Assembly: GCA_002422995.1 (NCBI GenBank)
Contig: DIUK01000103.1
Location: forward strand, 460-10,016
DNA: 9,557 bases
Direction of reading: 5' to 3'
Origin: Rhodocyclaceae bacterium UBA6160
GTDB lineage: Bacteria > Pseudomonadota > Gammaproteobacteria > Burkholderiales > Rhodocyclaceae
Position 1 is the stretch's first letter. The number at the start of each line of letters is the position of its first letter. The position numbers and the translations under genes are program-made. Below, one piece after another: positions 1 through 5,951 of the stretch. The notes beneath the pieces are model-generated. The model did not search any database, was not told the DNA's origin, and saw only the letters and a list, made by a program, of their open reading frames with translations.

Positions 1-305
1 GCGTTTCTCCGTTGAATGCGGCTGCTATTGCAGCACACTTGGCAGACCTCAGCGGCTGGGCGCTGGATAAAAACGGGACAAGTCAGGCAGCGTATATCAG
101 CAAAACCTATCACTTTAAAAATTATTACGAGACCATGGCGTTCGTGAATGCCACGGCCTGGGTTTCGCACCGCGAGGATCATCATCCGGATCTTGCCGTC
201 GGCTATAAAGAATGCACCGTGCGCTACACCACGCATGCCATTGGCGGCTTGAGTGAGAATGATTTTATTTGCGCGGCAAAAGTTGATGCTTTATATGCAC
301 GCTGA
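1..305 (+). CDS. phhB: Pterin-4a-carbinolamine dehydratase, 5' partial
   Basis: This is the 3' part of a pterin-4-alpha-carbinolamine dehydratase gene. The family is a small cytosolic enzyme that dehydrates 4a-hydroxytetrahydropterin to regenerate the pterin cofactor of aromatic amino acid hydroxylases; in bacteria lacking such hydroxylases its role is less certain. The family signature is visible as EDHHPD, followed by a conserved Tyr, the CTVRYTTH strand (the His after the E-D-H-H-P block) and the downstream GGLSENDF helix with its Asp. The reading frame is open to the window edge (V-S-P-L-N before the first possible TTG start at 12). Family members usually carry about 15-20 more residues before the 'PL..AAIAAHLADLSGW' segment, so I treat it as truncated by the window rather than TTG-started. 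The stop at 303-305 lies 33 nt before rsgA, same strand, so the two may be co-transcribed. Confidence 0.88.
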   Translation, partial: VSPLNAAAIAAHLADLSGWALDKNGTSQAAYISKTYHFKNYYETMAFVNATAWVSHREDHHPDLAVGYKECTVRYTTHAIGGLSENDFICAAKVDALYAR

Positions 306-338
306 TCCCGACGCCATGCGCCTACGCAGCGGCTGCGC

Positions 339-1214
339 ATGTTGAGCGGGCAGGGCGTCATCACGGCAGCGTATGGTCGGCACTATGAAATCGAGTGCGC
401 CGATGGGCGTCTGATACAAGGTTTTCCCAAAGGCAAAAAAAGCCCTTTTGCCGTGGGCGATCAAGTGGAGGTCACCGCTGATGGACAAATTACCAGCCAT
501 TTGCCGCGCAAAAGTTTGCTTTACCGGAGCGATGCGTATCGGCAAAAGTTGATTGCGGCTAACACCACTCAATTATTGCTGGTGGTGGCAACCGAGCCTT
601 CGTTTAGCGATGCTTTACTCTCGCGGGCGCTGGTTGCCGCCGAGCATGAAGGCTTGCGCACAGTGATTGTGCTGAATAAATCTGACCTTACCGCAGCTTT
701 GCCTGCGACCCAGGATTTACTCGCGCCTTTTGTGGCCTTGGGTTACCCGGTAGTCACCCTGGCGGCTACGCAAGATGCGAGCCTGTTGTTGCCCTGGTTA
801 GCGGGTGAAGTTTCCGTGCTGGTTGGGCAGTCCGGCATGGGCAAGTCGACCTTGACCAATGCGCTCGTGCCCAATGCGGCGATTGCAACGCGTGAAATTT
901 CCACTGCGCTGGATTCAGGCAAGCACACCACGACGTACGCGCGCATGCACCATTTGCCGCCTGTACCCACGGGCGGTGAGCTTATTGATTGCCCTGGGTT
1001 GCAAGCGTTTGGCCTGGCACATTTGTCGGTGCAGGAAATTGAATACGGGTTTGTCGAATTTCGTCACCTGATCGGCACGTGCCGCTTTCGGGATTGTCAC
1101 CATATGGCCGAGCCTGATTGTGCAATCAAGCATGCCGTGGCTACAGGCGATATTCACCCGCGACGTTTTGCGCATTACCATCAAATCGCCAGCGAAACGA
1201 CGCGCAGTGTGTGA
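339..1214 (+). CDS. rsgA: Ribosome small-subunit-dependent GTPase A (RsgA/YjeQ)
   Basis: RsgA is a circularly permuted GTPase that assists late maturation of the 30S ribosomal subunit and leaves on GTP hydrolysis. The permuted motif order is visible: an N-terminal OB-fold (about residues 1-70), then G4 NKSD (113-116), G1/P-loop GQSGMGKST (163-171), GKHTTT switch region (195-199) and G3 DCPG (217-220). The C-terminal zinc knuckle has C248-x4-C253-x-H255-x5-C261, the same spacing as I recall for E. coli YjeQ. At 291 aa it is shorter than the E. coli protein (about 350) and lacks the long N-terminal extension, which is common outside Enterobacteria. The ATG at 339 has no good Shine-Dalgarno sequence; translation may be coupled to the dehydratase gene ending at 305. 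A TTG follows one codon later. Function confidence is high; the exact start is less certain. Confidence 0.96.
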   Translation: MLSGQGVITAAYGRHYEIECADGRLIQGFPKGKKSPFAVGDQVEVTADGQITSHLPRKSLLYRSDAYRQKLIAANTTQLLLVVATEPSFSDALLSRALVAAEHEGLRTVIVLNKSDLTAALPATQDLLAPFVALGYPVVTLAATQDASLLLPWLAGEVSVLVGQSGMGKSTLTNALVPNAAIATREISTALDSGKHTTTYARMHHLPPVPTGGELIDCPGLQAFGLAHLSVQEIEYGFVEFRHLIGTCRFRDCHHMAEPDCAIKHAVATGDIHPRRFAHYHQIASETTRSV

Positions 1215-1228
1215 TTTCGCCACACATT
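1206..1228 (+). other. Stem-loop over the rsgA stop codon
   Basis: AGTGTGTG (1206-1213) can pair with CACACATT (1221-1228) around a 7-nt loop, giving about 8 bp with one G-U. It overlaps the rsgA stop codon (1212-1214). No T-run follows, so a Rho-independent terminator is doubtful; it may only be a 3'-end structure of the rsgA mRNA. Confidence 0.25.
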
Positions 1229-1332
1229 AAGCCAAGTTAACCAAAACAGAAGCTATATACTTTTACCCTTTTGCGCACCAGCGGAAAACATTCAGGTGTG
1301 TTGTTTGCAGTGAATTACATAGGAAATAACGG

Positions 1333-2142
1333 ATGTCAGTATTAAGTTGGATTGTCACCATGTCGTTAGCGGGTGGTGCATTAAGCGTTTTGGCGGCGGC
1401 CTTTTTTTCGTTCAAGGCTCAGCCACATTGGGTGCCGCATCTCATCAGCTATGCCATTGGTGCGCTATTGGGTGCTGCTTTTCTTGAGGTTTTGCCGCAA
1501 GCAATTACCGCTCGGGGGGATGCCGCTGTTACTACGGCAACCGTGCTGGGCGGTATTTTGATTTTCTTTATCCTGGAAAAGCTGGTGCTGTGGCGGCATT
1601 GTCATTTTGAGTCTTGCGAAGGGCATGAGCCCACCATTCACAGTCATGCGCATACTCACGCGCCTGCCGTTGGACATGAGCAAAGTCGCAGTGGCTTGTT
1701 AATCATGGTGGGTGATACCTTCCATAATTTTGTTGATGGCATCCTGATTGCTGCAGCGTTTATGCAGGATATTCGACTGGGTATCATTACTGCGTTGGCG
1801 ATTACCGCGCACGAGATTCCGCAGGAAATTGGCGATTTCATGATCTTGCTCCATTCCGGCTATTCCAAGACGCGTGCTTTGGCTTTTAACTTGCTCTCCA
1901 GCTTGGCGACGGTTGTGGGTGCAATGCTGGCTTATTTGGCCTTGGGGCATATGCAAGCGGCGGTGCCGGTGTTACTGGCTTTGGCAGCGGCGAGCATGAT
2001 TTATGTTGCTGTGGCTGATTTGATTCCGGGTTTGCACAAACGGACGGAGATTAAAGCGACAATGCAGCAGATTTTCTTAATCAGCGCGGGGATCGGGACG
2101 ATTTTCTTGAGTCATTTCACGATCGATCACTTCCTGGGCTAG
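1333..2142 (+). CDS. ZIP-family divalent metal transporter
   Basis: This inner-membrane protein (269 aa) belongs to the ZIP (Zrt/Irt-like) family, which imports zinc or other divalent cations. About eight hydrophobic segments are visible. The diagnostic metal-site motifs are HNFVDG (131-136, TM4) and HEIPQEIGD (160-168, TM5), as in the ZIP/GufA lineage. Between TM3 and TM4 lies a His/Cys-rich loop (about 88-115: RHCHFESCEGHE, then HSHAHTHA), typical of a cytoplasmic metal-sensing or metal-binding loop. The start ATG at 1333 is supported by AGGAAA (1320-1325) 7 nt upstream. A TATACT hexamer at 1256-1261 could be a -10, but I see no matching -35 and no Zur-type palindrome. Zinc is the default substrate guess; iron, manganese or cobalt cannot be excluded. 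The 3' end overlaps an opposite-strand gene by 66 bp. Confidence 0.93.
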   Translation: MSVLSWIVTMSLAGGALSVLAAAFFSFKAQPHWVPHLISYAIGALLGAAFLEVLPQAITARGDAAVTTATVLGGILIFFILEKLVLWRHCHFESCEGHEPTIHSHAHTHAPAVGHEQSRSGLLIMVGDTFHNFVDGILIAAAFMQDIRLGIITALAITAHEIPQEIGDFMILLHSGYSKTRALAFNLLSSLATVVGAMLAYLALGHMQAAVPVLLALAAASMIYVAVADLIPGLHKRTEIKATMQQIFLISAGIGTIFLSHFTIDHFLG

Positions 2143-2346
2143 GTTGTTGTCCGCTGAGTGCGACGTTTGCGGGCTAGATTTTTTGCCTTGATTTCGCCGC
2201 CGCTGCGGGGTGCCTAGCAGCCATAGCAATAGCCCCAAGGGTAATGCCCCATAGAGGCTGAAAGTCAGCACGCCTGCTGTTAAGCTAGGCTCTGTTGCGG
2301 CCATGAGCAGCGTGATATATAACCAACCAATGGCAATAATGTACAT
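2077..2346 (-). CDS. Small conserved membrane protein of unknown function
   Basis: This 89-aa protein on the minus strand has two predicted membrane segments (about residues 2-17 and 25-45) followed by a GTPxRRR junction and a charged, disordered tail. The pattern M-Y-I-I-A-I-G-W-L-Y ... LTFSLYGALPLGLLLWLLGTPxRRR resembles short uncharacterised proteins that I recall as widespread in Betaproteobacteria, so I regard it as a real gene and not a shadow. The function is unknown. The tail (about residue 67 onward) is encoded inside the 3' end of the ZIP transporter gene on the other strand. The ATG at 2346 has only a weak upstream ribosome site; the frame stays open upstream for about 19 more codons and a CTG preceded by GAAGGG is present, so the start is uncertain. 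It lies divergent from phaC. Confidence 0.72.
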   Translation of the reverse strand: MYIIAIGWLYITLLMAATEPSLTAGVLTFSLYGALPLGLLLWLLGTPQRRRNQGKKSSPQTSHSADNNLAQEVIDREMTQENRPDPRAD

Positions 2347-2415
2347 GCCGTGATTGTAATGAGTTTGAGTTGAATTCAGACTTTTCCCTTCGTAATTCTG
2401 TGCTCATCGGATAGC

Positions 2416-2444
2416 TTGACACTCACTATGCTGCATTGCAGAAT
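2416..2444 (+). promoter_or_regulatory. Putative sigma-70 promoter of phaC
   Basis: A perfect -35 hexamer TTGACA (2416-2421) is followed after 17 bp by CAGAAT (2439-2444), which matches 4 of 6 positions of the -10 consensus. The predicted start of transcription is near 2451, giving a leader of about 60 nt before phaC. A weaker alternative, TTGTGT (2458-2463) with TATCTT (2481-2486) at 17-bp spacing, lies downstream. The assignment is an inference from consensus match and position. Confidence 0.5.
2431..2441. promoter_or_regulatory. Putative PhaR operator (CTGC-N3-GCAG)
   Basis: CTGC ATT GCAG is an exact match to the CTGC-N3/4-GCAG motif described, from memory, for PhaR of Paracoccus denitrificans. 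It lies between the -35 and -10 of the predicted phaC promoter and overlaps the first three bases of the -10, a classic repression position. phaR itself is encoded at the end of the same cluster (5952-6542). Direct binding is inferred. Confidence 0.55.
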
Positions 2445-2454
2445 GATCCAATGG

Positions 2455-2472
2455 GTATTGTGTATGTATTGT
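2455..2472 (+). repeat. Helically phased 7-bp direct repeat upstream of phaC
   Basis: GTATTGT occurs at 2455-2461 and again at 2466-2472, an 11-bp period that would place both copies on the same DNA face. It sits at or just after the predicted phaC transcription start. It could be a second regulator site or chance in an AT-rich leader. Confidence 0.3.
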
Positions 2473-2500
2473 CTGTCAATTATCTTTTTTTCTACTTTTC

Positions 2501-2505
2501 AAAGG
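2501..2505 (+). promoter_or_regulatory. Ribosome binding site deciding the phaC start
   Basis: AAAGG lies 7 nt before ATG 2513, 4 nt before GTG 2510 and only 2 nt before an out-of-frame ATG at 2508 that is followed at once by TGA. The spacing favours ATG 2513 as the phaC start. Confidence 0.5.
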
Positions 2506-2512
2506 TTATGTG

Positions 2513-4204
2513 ATGTCGTCATCCGCTGATTCGTTGTTTCAGGAGTTGCAAAAAACGCTAGCGGCATTGATGCAAGGACAAGGTGCAGCACAGGGTGAGT
2601 TATCTGCCGAGGCGCGGGCGGCAAGCCAGACACTACTGCAAACACTGCAGGTCCAGCACCTGGGGTTGTGGCAGCAGATGCTCAATGCGAATAAAGATCA
2701 GCCTGCGCCCTTGGTAGCCGAAGGGGTTGCGAAGGATAGGCGTTTTGCGCACCCGGCTTGGCATGAGAGTCGTGCGCACGATTATTTGCGGCAGGCGTAT
2801 TTGCTCAATGCTGAATACATGCAGCGCATGATTGCCTTGTTGCCAGAGAGTTATGAAAAAAACAGGCTGATGTTTTTCACTCGGCAAGTGGTGGATGCCT
2901 TGGCACCTTCAAACTTTATTGCGACGAACCCCGAGTTTATTCAAGCGGCACTGGATAGCCAAGGCGATAGCATTCGGCTGGGAATACAGAATATGCTTGG
3001 CGACCTTGAAAAAGGGCGCATTTCCATGACGGATGAATCAGTGTTTGAAGTCGGCGTTAATCTGGCCACCACTGCGGGCGCTGTGGTGTATGAAAATGAA
3101 GTGATGCAATTGATTCAATATACGCCGCAAACCAAAAAAGTTGCCGCTCGTCCTTTGCTGATCGTGCCACCCTGCATCAACAAGTTTTATATCCTTGATT
3201 TACAGCCAGAGAATTCCTTGGTGCGATTTGCCGTTGAACAAGGGCAGACAGTGTTTTTGATTTCCTGGCGGAATGTTACGGCTGATTTAGGTCATCTCAC
3301 CTGGGATGATTACCTGGAAAAAGGTCCGATCAAGGCAATCGAGGTGATGAAAAAGATACGTAAAACCCCGCAGATCAATGCCCTGGGTTTTTGTGTGGGC
3401 GGAACAATTCTGACTTCTGCCCTGGCTGTTCTGCGCGCACGCGGAGAGGATCCGGTTGCTGCACTCACGTTGCTTACGACCTTGCTTGATTTTTCCGATG
3501 CGGGTGAGTTGGCTTGTTTTGTTGATGAGTCATCGGTTGCCATGCGCGAGGCAACGATAGGGCAGGGTGGTTTGTTGAGTGGACGTGATTTGTCCGCAGT
3601 TTTTTCTGCGCTGCGCGCGAATGATTTGATCTGGCCTTATGTGGTCAATAATTACCTCAAAGGAGTGAAGCCGCCCGCATTCGATTTGCTGTACTGGAAT
3701 TCAGATGCGACGAATTTACCGGGGCCTTTTTTGGTCTGGTATCTGCGTCATATGTACCTTGAAAATAGTTTGCGTGTGCCTAATAAACTCACCATGTGTG
3801 GCCAGAAGGTTGATTTGCAGCGTGTTGATATGCCCGTCTTTATGCTTGCCTGCAAAGAGGATCATATCGTGCCATGGCAAACGTCTTATGCGGGACGAGT
3901 GTTGCTAGGGGGTCAAAGCCAGTTTGTCCTGGGGGCGTCGGGGCATATTGCGGGCGTTATTAATCCTGTTGGGAAAAATAAACGCAGTTATTGGGTGAAT
4001 AATCAGCACCAGAAGAATGAAATCCTCACTGCAACGGATTGGCTGGCTTCTGCCAGAGAAGTGCCGGGGAGCTGGTGGCCGTGCTGGATGAGCTGGTTGA
4101 ATACACATGGTGATAAACAAATCGCTGCACCACGCCGTCTCGGTAGCGCCGACTTTCCGGTAATTGAAGCGGCACCTGGGCGCTACGTGAGGGAGAAGGC
4201 ATAA
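2513..4204 (+). CDS. phaC: Class I poly(3-hydroxyalkanoate) synthase
   Basis: PhaC polymerises (R)-3-hydroxyacyl-CoA, mainly 3-hydroxybutyryl-CoA, into polyhydroxyalkanoate at the granule surface, releasing CoA. The protein is 563 aa from ATG 2513 (one more if GTG 2510 is used), close to the usual size of class I synthases, which work without a PhaE or PhaR subunit. A variable N-terminal region (about 1-90) precedes the PhaC N-domain and the alpha/beta-hydrolase core. The lipase-like box GFCVGGT carries the nucleophile Cys294; the general base region CKEDHIVPW gives Asp450; GASGHIAGVINP gives His478 (numbering from ATG 2513). These match Cys319/Asp480/His508 of the Cupriavidus enzyme. The C-terminus WLNTHGDKQIAAPRRLGS...APGRYV is also typical. 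It is probably the first gene of a phaC-phaB-phaB-phaR operon, with a PhaR-like operator at its promoter. Confidence 0.98.
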   Translation: MSSSADSLFQELQKTLAALMQGQGAAQGELSAEARAASQTLLQTLQVQHLGLWQQMLNANKDQPAPLVAEGVAKDRRFAHPAWHESRAHDYLRQAYLLNAEYMQRMIALLPESYEKNRLMFFTRQVVDALAPSNFIATNPEFIQAALDSQGDSIRLGIQNMLGDLEKGRISMTDESVFEVGVNLATTAGAVVYENEVMQLIQYTPQTKKVAARPLLIVPPCINKFYILDLQPENSLVRFAVEQGQTVFLISWRNVTADLGHLTWDDYLEKGPIKAIEVMKKIRKTPQINALGFCVGGTILTSALAVLRARGEDPVAALTLLTTLLDFSDAGELACFVDESSVAMREATIGQGGLLSGRDLSAVFSALRANDLIWPYVVNNYLKGVKPPAFDLLYWNSDATNLPGPFLVWYLRHMYLENSLRVPNKLTMCGQKVDLQRVDMPVFMLACKEDHIVPWQTSYAGRVLLGGQSQFVLGASGHIAGVINPVGKNKRSYWVNNQHQKNEILTATDWLASAREVPGSWWPCWMSWLNTHGDKQIAAPRRLGSADFPVIEAAPGRYVREKA

Positions 4205-4299
4205 TGAGGGAGCTGACGTAATAAATAAGCTGTGCAGTCTTGATAAAGAGTAAGTAAGAATTGACAATTGATGGCGTTTTTTAAACCAAGGAGAGAGAA

Positions 4300-5040
4300 A
4301 TGCAAAAAGTAGCGGTAGTGACTGGCGGCATGGGTGGTTTAGGCGAGGCAATTTGCATCAAGCTGGCTGCGCTGGGTTATCAGGTGGTTACAACCTATAG
4401 CCCAAACAATACAAATGCAGCATCGTGGCTGGAGGCTATGAATGGCAAGGGTTATAAATTTAAGGCCTATCCGTGCGATGTGAGTGATTTTGATTCTGCA
4501 AAACAGTGCATTGAGCAAATCAACGCAGAACTTGGCCACGTTGATGTCTTGGTGAATAACGCAGGCGTTACGCGCGACATGACATTCAAGCGGATGACCA
4601 AGGCAGATTGGGATGTGGTGATACGGACTAATCTTGATTCTGTTTTCAATATGACCAAGCAGGTGATGGATGGCATGATGGAGCGCAATTGGGGCCGGGT
4701 GATCAATATTTCTTCTGCCAATGGACAAAAAGGTGCTTTTGGACAAACCAATTATTCAGCGGCTAAAGCCGGGATGCATGGCTTTACAAAATCACTGGCA
4801 CTTGAGGTGGCAAAAAAAGGGGTGACCGTCAATACGATTTCTCCAGGCTATATAGGCACTAAAATGGTGCTTGCTATTCCGCAAGAGGTTTTGGACAGCA
4901 AAATTTTGCCTCAGCTCCCTGTTGGACGTTTAGGCAAGCCAGAGGAGGTGGCTGGTTTGGTTGCTTACTTGAGCTCGGATGAGGCAGCTTTCGTTACTGG
5001 AGCGAATATCTCCATTAACGGTGGTCAGCATATGTATTGA
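4300..5040 (+). CDS. phaB: Acetoacetyl-CoA reductase, first copy
   Basis: This cytosolic short-chain dehydrogenase/reductase (246 aa) reduces acetoacetyl-CoA to (R)-3-hydroxybutyryl-CoA, the PHB monomer. Visible features: nucleotide-binding TGGMGGLG (8-15), NNAG (86-89), catalytic Ser139, Tyr152 and Lys156 (YSAAK), and the PGY segment with Tyr184 expected at the substrate site. The start is well supported by AAGGAG (4288-4293) 6 nt before the ATG. It lies 95 nt after phaC; a lone TTGACA at 4261 has no convincing -10, so co-transcription with phaC is likely. Two oddities compared with Cupriavidus PhaB, aligned from memory: the Gln of the GQFGQ substrate motif is Ala146 here (GAFGQ), and the loop after beta-2 (PNNTNAAS) lacks the Arg pair linked to the NADPH 2'-phosphate. 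A related 3-oxoacyl-[ACP] reductase (FabG) activity is the alternative, but context favours PhaB. Confidence 0.93.
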   Translation: MQKVAVVTGGMGGLGEAICIKLAALGYQVVTTYSPNNTNAASWLEAMNGKGYKFKAYPCDVSDFDSAKQCIEQINAELGHVDVLVNNAGVTRDMTFKRMTKADWDVVIRTNLDSVFNMTKQVMDGMMERNWGRVINISSANGQKGAFGQTNYSAAKAGMHGFTKSLALEVAKKGVTVNTISPGYIGTKMVLAIPQEVLDSKILPQLPVGRLGKPEEVAGLVAYLSSDEAAFVTGANISINGGQHMY

Positions 5041-5078
5041 AGGTGCAATTTTAAAAGTAAATAAAAGTAAAAAGGGGT

Positions 5079-5105
5079 GGGTTGGCGTGCTGAAGGCAGC
5101 AACCC
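5079..5105 (+). other. Intergenic stem-loop between the two phaB genes
   Basis: GGGTTG (5079-5084) pairs with CAACCC (5100-5105), and CTG (5090-5092) pairs with CAG (5097-5099) around an AAGG tetraloop, with a 5-nt bulge (5085-5089) on the 5' side. A T-rich but interrupted stretch follows (5111-5122). It could be a weak or partial terminator, an RNA-stability element, or a processing site lowering expression of the downstream copy. As a terminator it is imperfect because no continuous T-run follows. Confidence 0.35.
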
Positions 5106-5141
5106 GCAAGTTTATGTTTTGTTGCAGAGGTAGTCAGCATT

Positions 5142-5882
5142 ATGGTGAATCGGGTTGCATTGGTTACAGGCGCAATGGGCGGATTAGGTACGGCAATTTG
5201 CAAGGCATTGGGACAAAGTGGTTTTACAGTGGCAGCGAATTGTTTGCCTAATTTTGAGCCTAGGGATGAATGGTTATCGAGAATGCGCGCTGAGGGATTC
5301 AATATCGTTGCAGCTGAGGCGGATGTGACTGATTATGAGGCTTGTGCGAAGATGGTTCGGCACCTGGAAGCAACGGTCGGCCCGGTGGATGTATTAGTTA
5401 ACAATGCAGGAATTACCCGAGACTCAGTGTTCAAAAAGATGGATAGAGGTCAATGGGATGCCGTGTTATCGACTAATCTTGATTCGATATTCAATGTGAC
5501 GCATCAGGTGATCAATGGAATGACCGAGCGGGGGTGGGGAAGGATTATCAATATTTCTTCTGTGAACGGGATTAAAGGCCAGTTTGGTCAGGCGAATTAT
5601 TCTGCCGCTAAAGCAGGTATTTTGGGATTTACCAAAGCAGTTGCAGCGGAAGTCGCTAAAAAGGGGGTGACTGTTAACGCGATTGCGCCGGGCTATGTGG
5701 GCACTGATATGGTCATGGCGATCAAGCCGGAAGTTCGCGAGGGGATTATCGCAACCATACCGATGGGGCGCTTAGGCAAGCCCGAAGAAATTGGGGGGCT
5801 GTGCGCTTATCTTGCGTCTGATTTGGCAGGCTATATGACGGGCGCGACACTCAATATCAATGGTGGTTTGCACTTCAGTTGA
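5142..5882 (+). CDS. phaB: Acetoacetyl-CoA reductase, second copy
   Basis: A second PhaB-type SDR reductase of 246 aa lies 101 nt after the first; a hand alignment gives roughly 55% identity with one single-residue gap, so it is an old duplicate or a separately acquired copy, not a recent duplication. It shows TGAMGGLG (9-16), NNAGITRD (87-94), catalytic Ser140, Tyr153 and Lys157, and keeps the full GQFGQ substrate motif (146-150) of the Cupriavidus enzyme. In the cofactor loop (PNFEPRDEW, 36-44) only one Arg (41) is kept and an acidic residue is present. The start ATG 5142 has AGAGG about 11 nt upstream, a weaker arrangement than for the first copy. Likely role: the same acetoacetyl-CoA to (R)-3-hydroxybutyryl-CoA step, perhaps with different cofactor use or expression level. 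FabG-like activity is possible. Confidence 0.93.
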   Translation: MVNRVALVTGAMGGLGTAICKALGQSGFTVAANCLPNFEPRDEWLSRMRAEGFNIVAAEADVTDYEACAKMVRHLEATVGPVDVLVNNAGITRDSVFKKMDRGQWDAVLSTNLDSIFNVTHQVINGMTERGWGRIINISSVNGIKGQFGQANYSAAKAGILGFTKAVAAEVAKKGVTVNAIAPGYVGTDMVMAIKPEVREGIIATIPMGRLGKPEEIGGLCAYLASDLAGYMTGATLNINGGLHFS

Positions 5883-5886
5883 TTTT

Positions 5887-5898
5887 TTGAGATCTCAA
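5887..5898. repeat. Perfect 12-bp palindrome before phaR
   Basis: TTGAGATCTCAA is a perfect palindrome starting 5 nt after the last phaB stop and ending 53 nt before phaR. It lacks a loop and is preceded rather than followed by a T-run, so it is not a forward terminator. It could be an operator, but does not match the CTGC-N-GCAG motif. Function unknown. Confidence 0.3.
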
Positions 5899-5951
5899 GC
5901 AATCAACCGATGGATAGTTATAACAAGTAAGTCATTCATAGGGGGGGCATT

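Noticed and set aside
2508..2513. ATG-TGA minimal start-stop immediately overlapping the phaC start
   Set aside because: It lies only 2 nt after the AAAGG ribosome site, too close for efficient initiation; likely accidental.
2636..2650. CTGC...GCAG pair inside the phaC coding region
   Set aside because: The spacer is 7 bp and the site is within the gene; it is likely a chance match.
4230..4237. CTG-TG-CAG upstream of the first phaB gene as a second PhaR site
   Set aside because: It lacks the full CTGC/GCAG arms and the 3-4 bp spacer; the match is too loose.
4261..4266. Perfect TTGACA upstream of the first phaB gene
   Set aside because: At 16-18 bp spacing there is only AAACCAAGG-like sequence, with no -10 element, so I do not call a promoter.
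3905..4351. Minus-strand open frame (148 aa) across the phaC 3' end and the phaB start
   Set aside because: It covers the conserved catalytic-His end of phaC and the strong phaB ribosome site; composition is that of a shadow frame.
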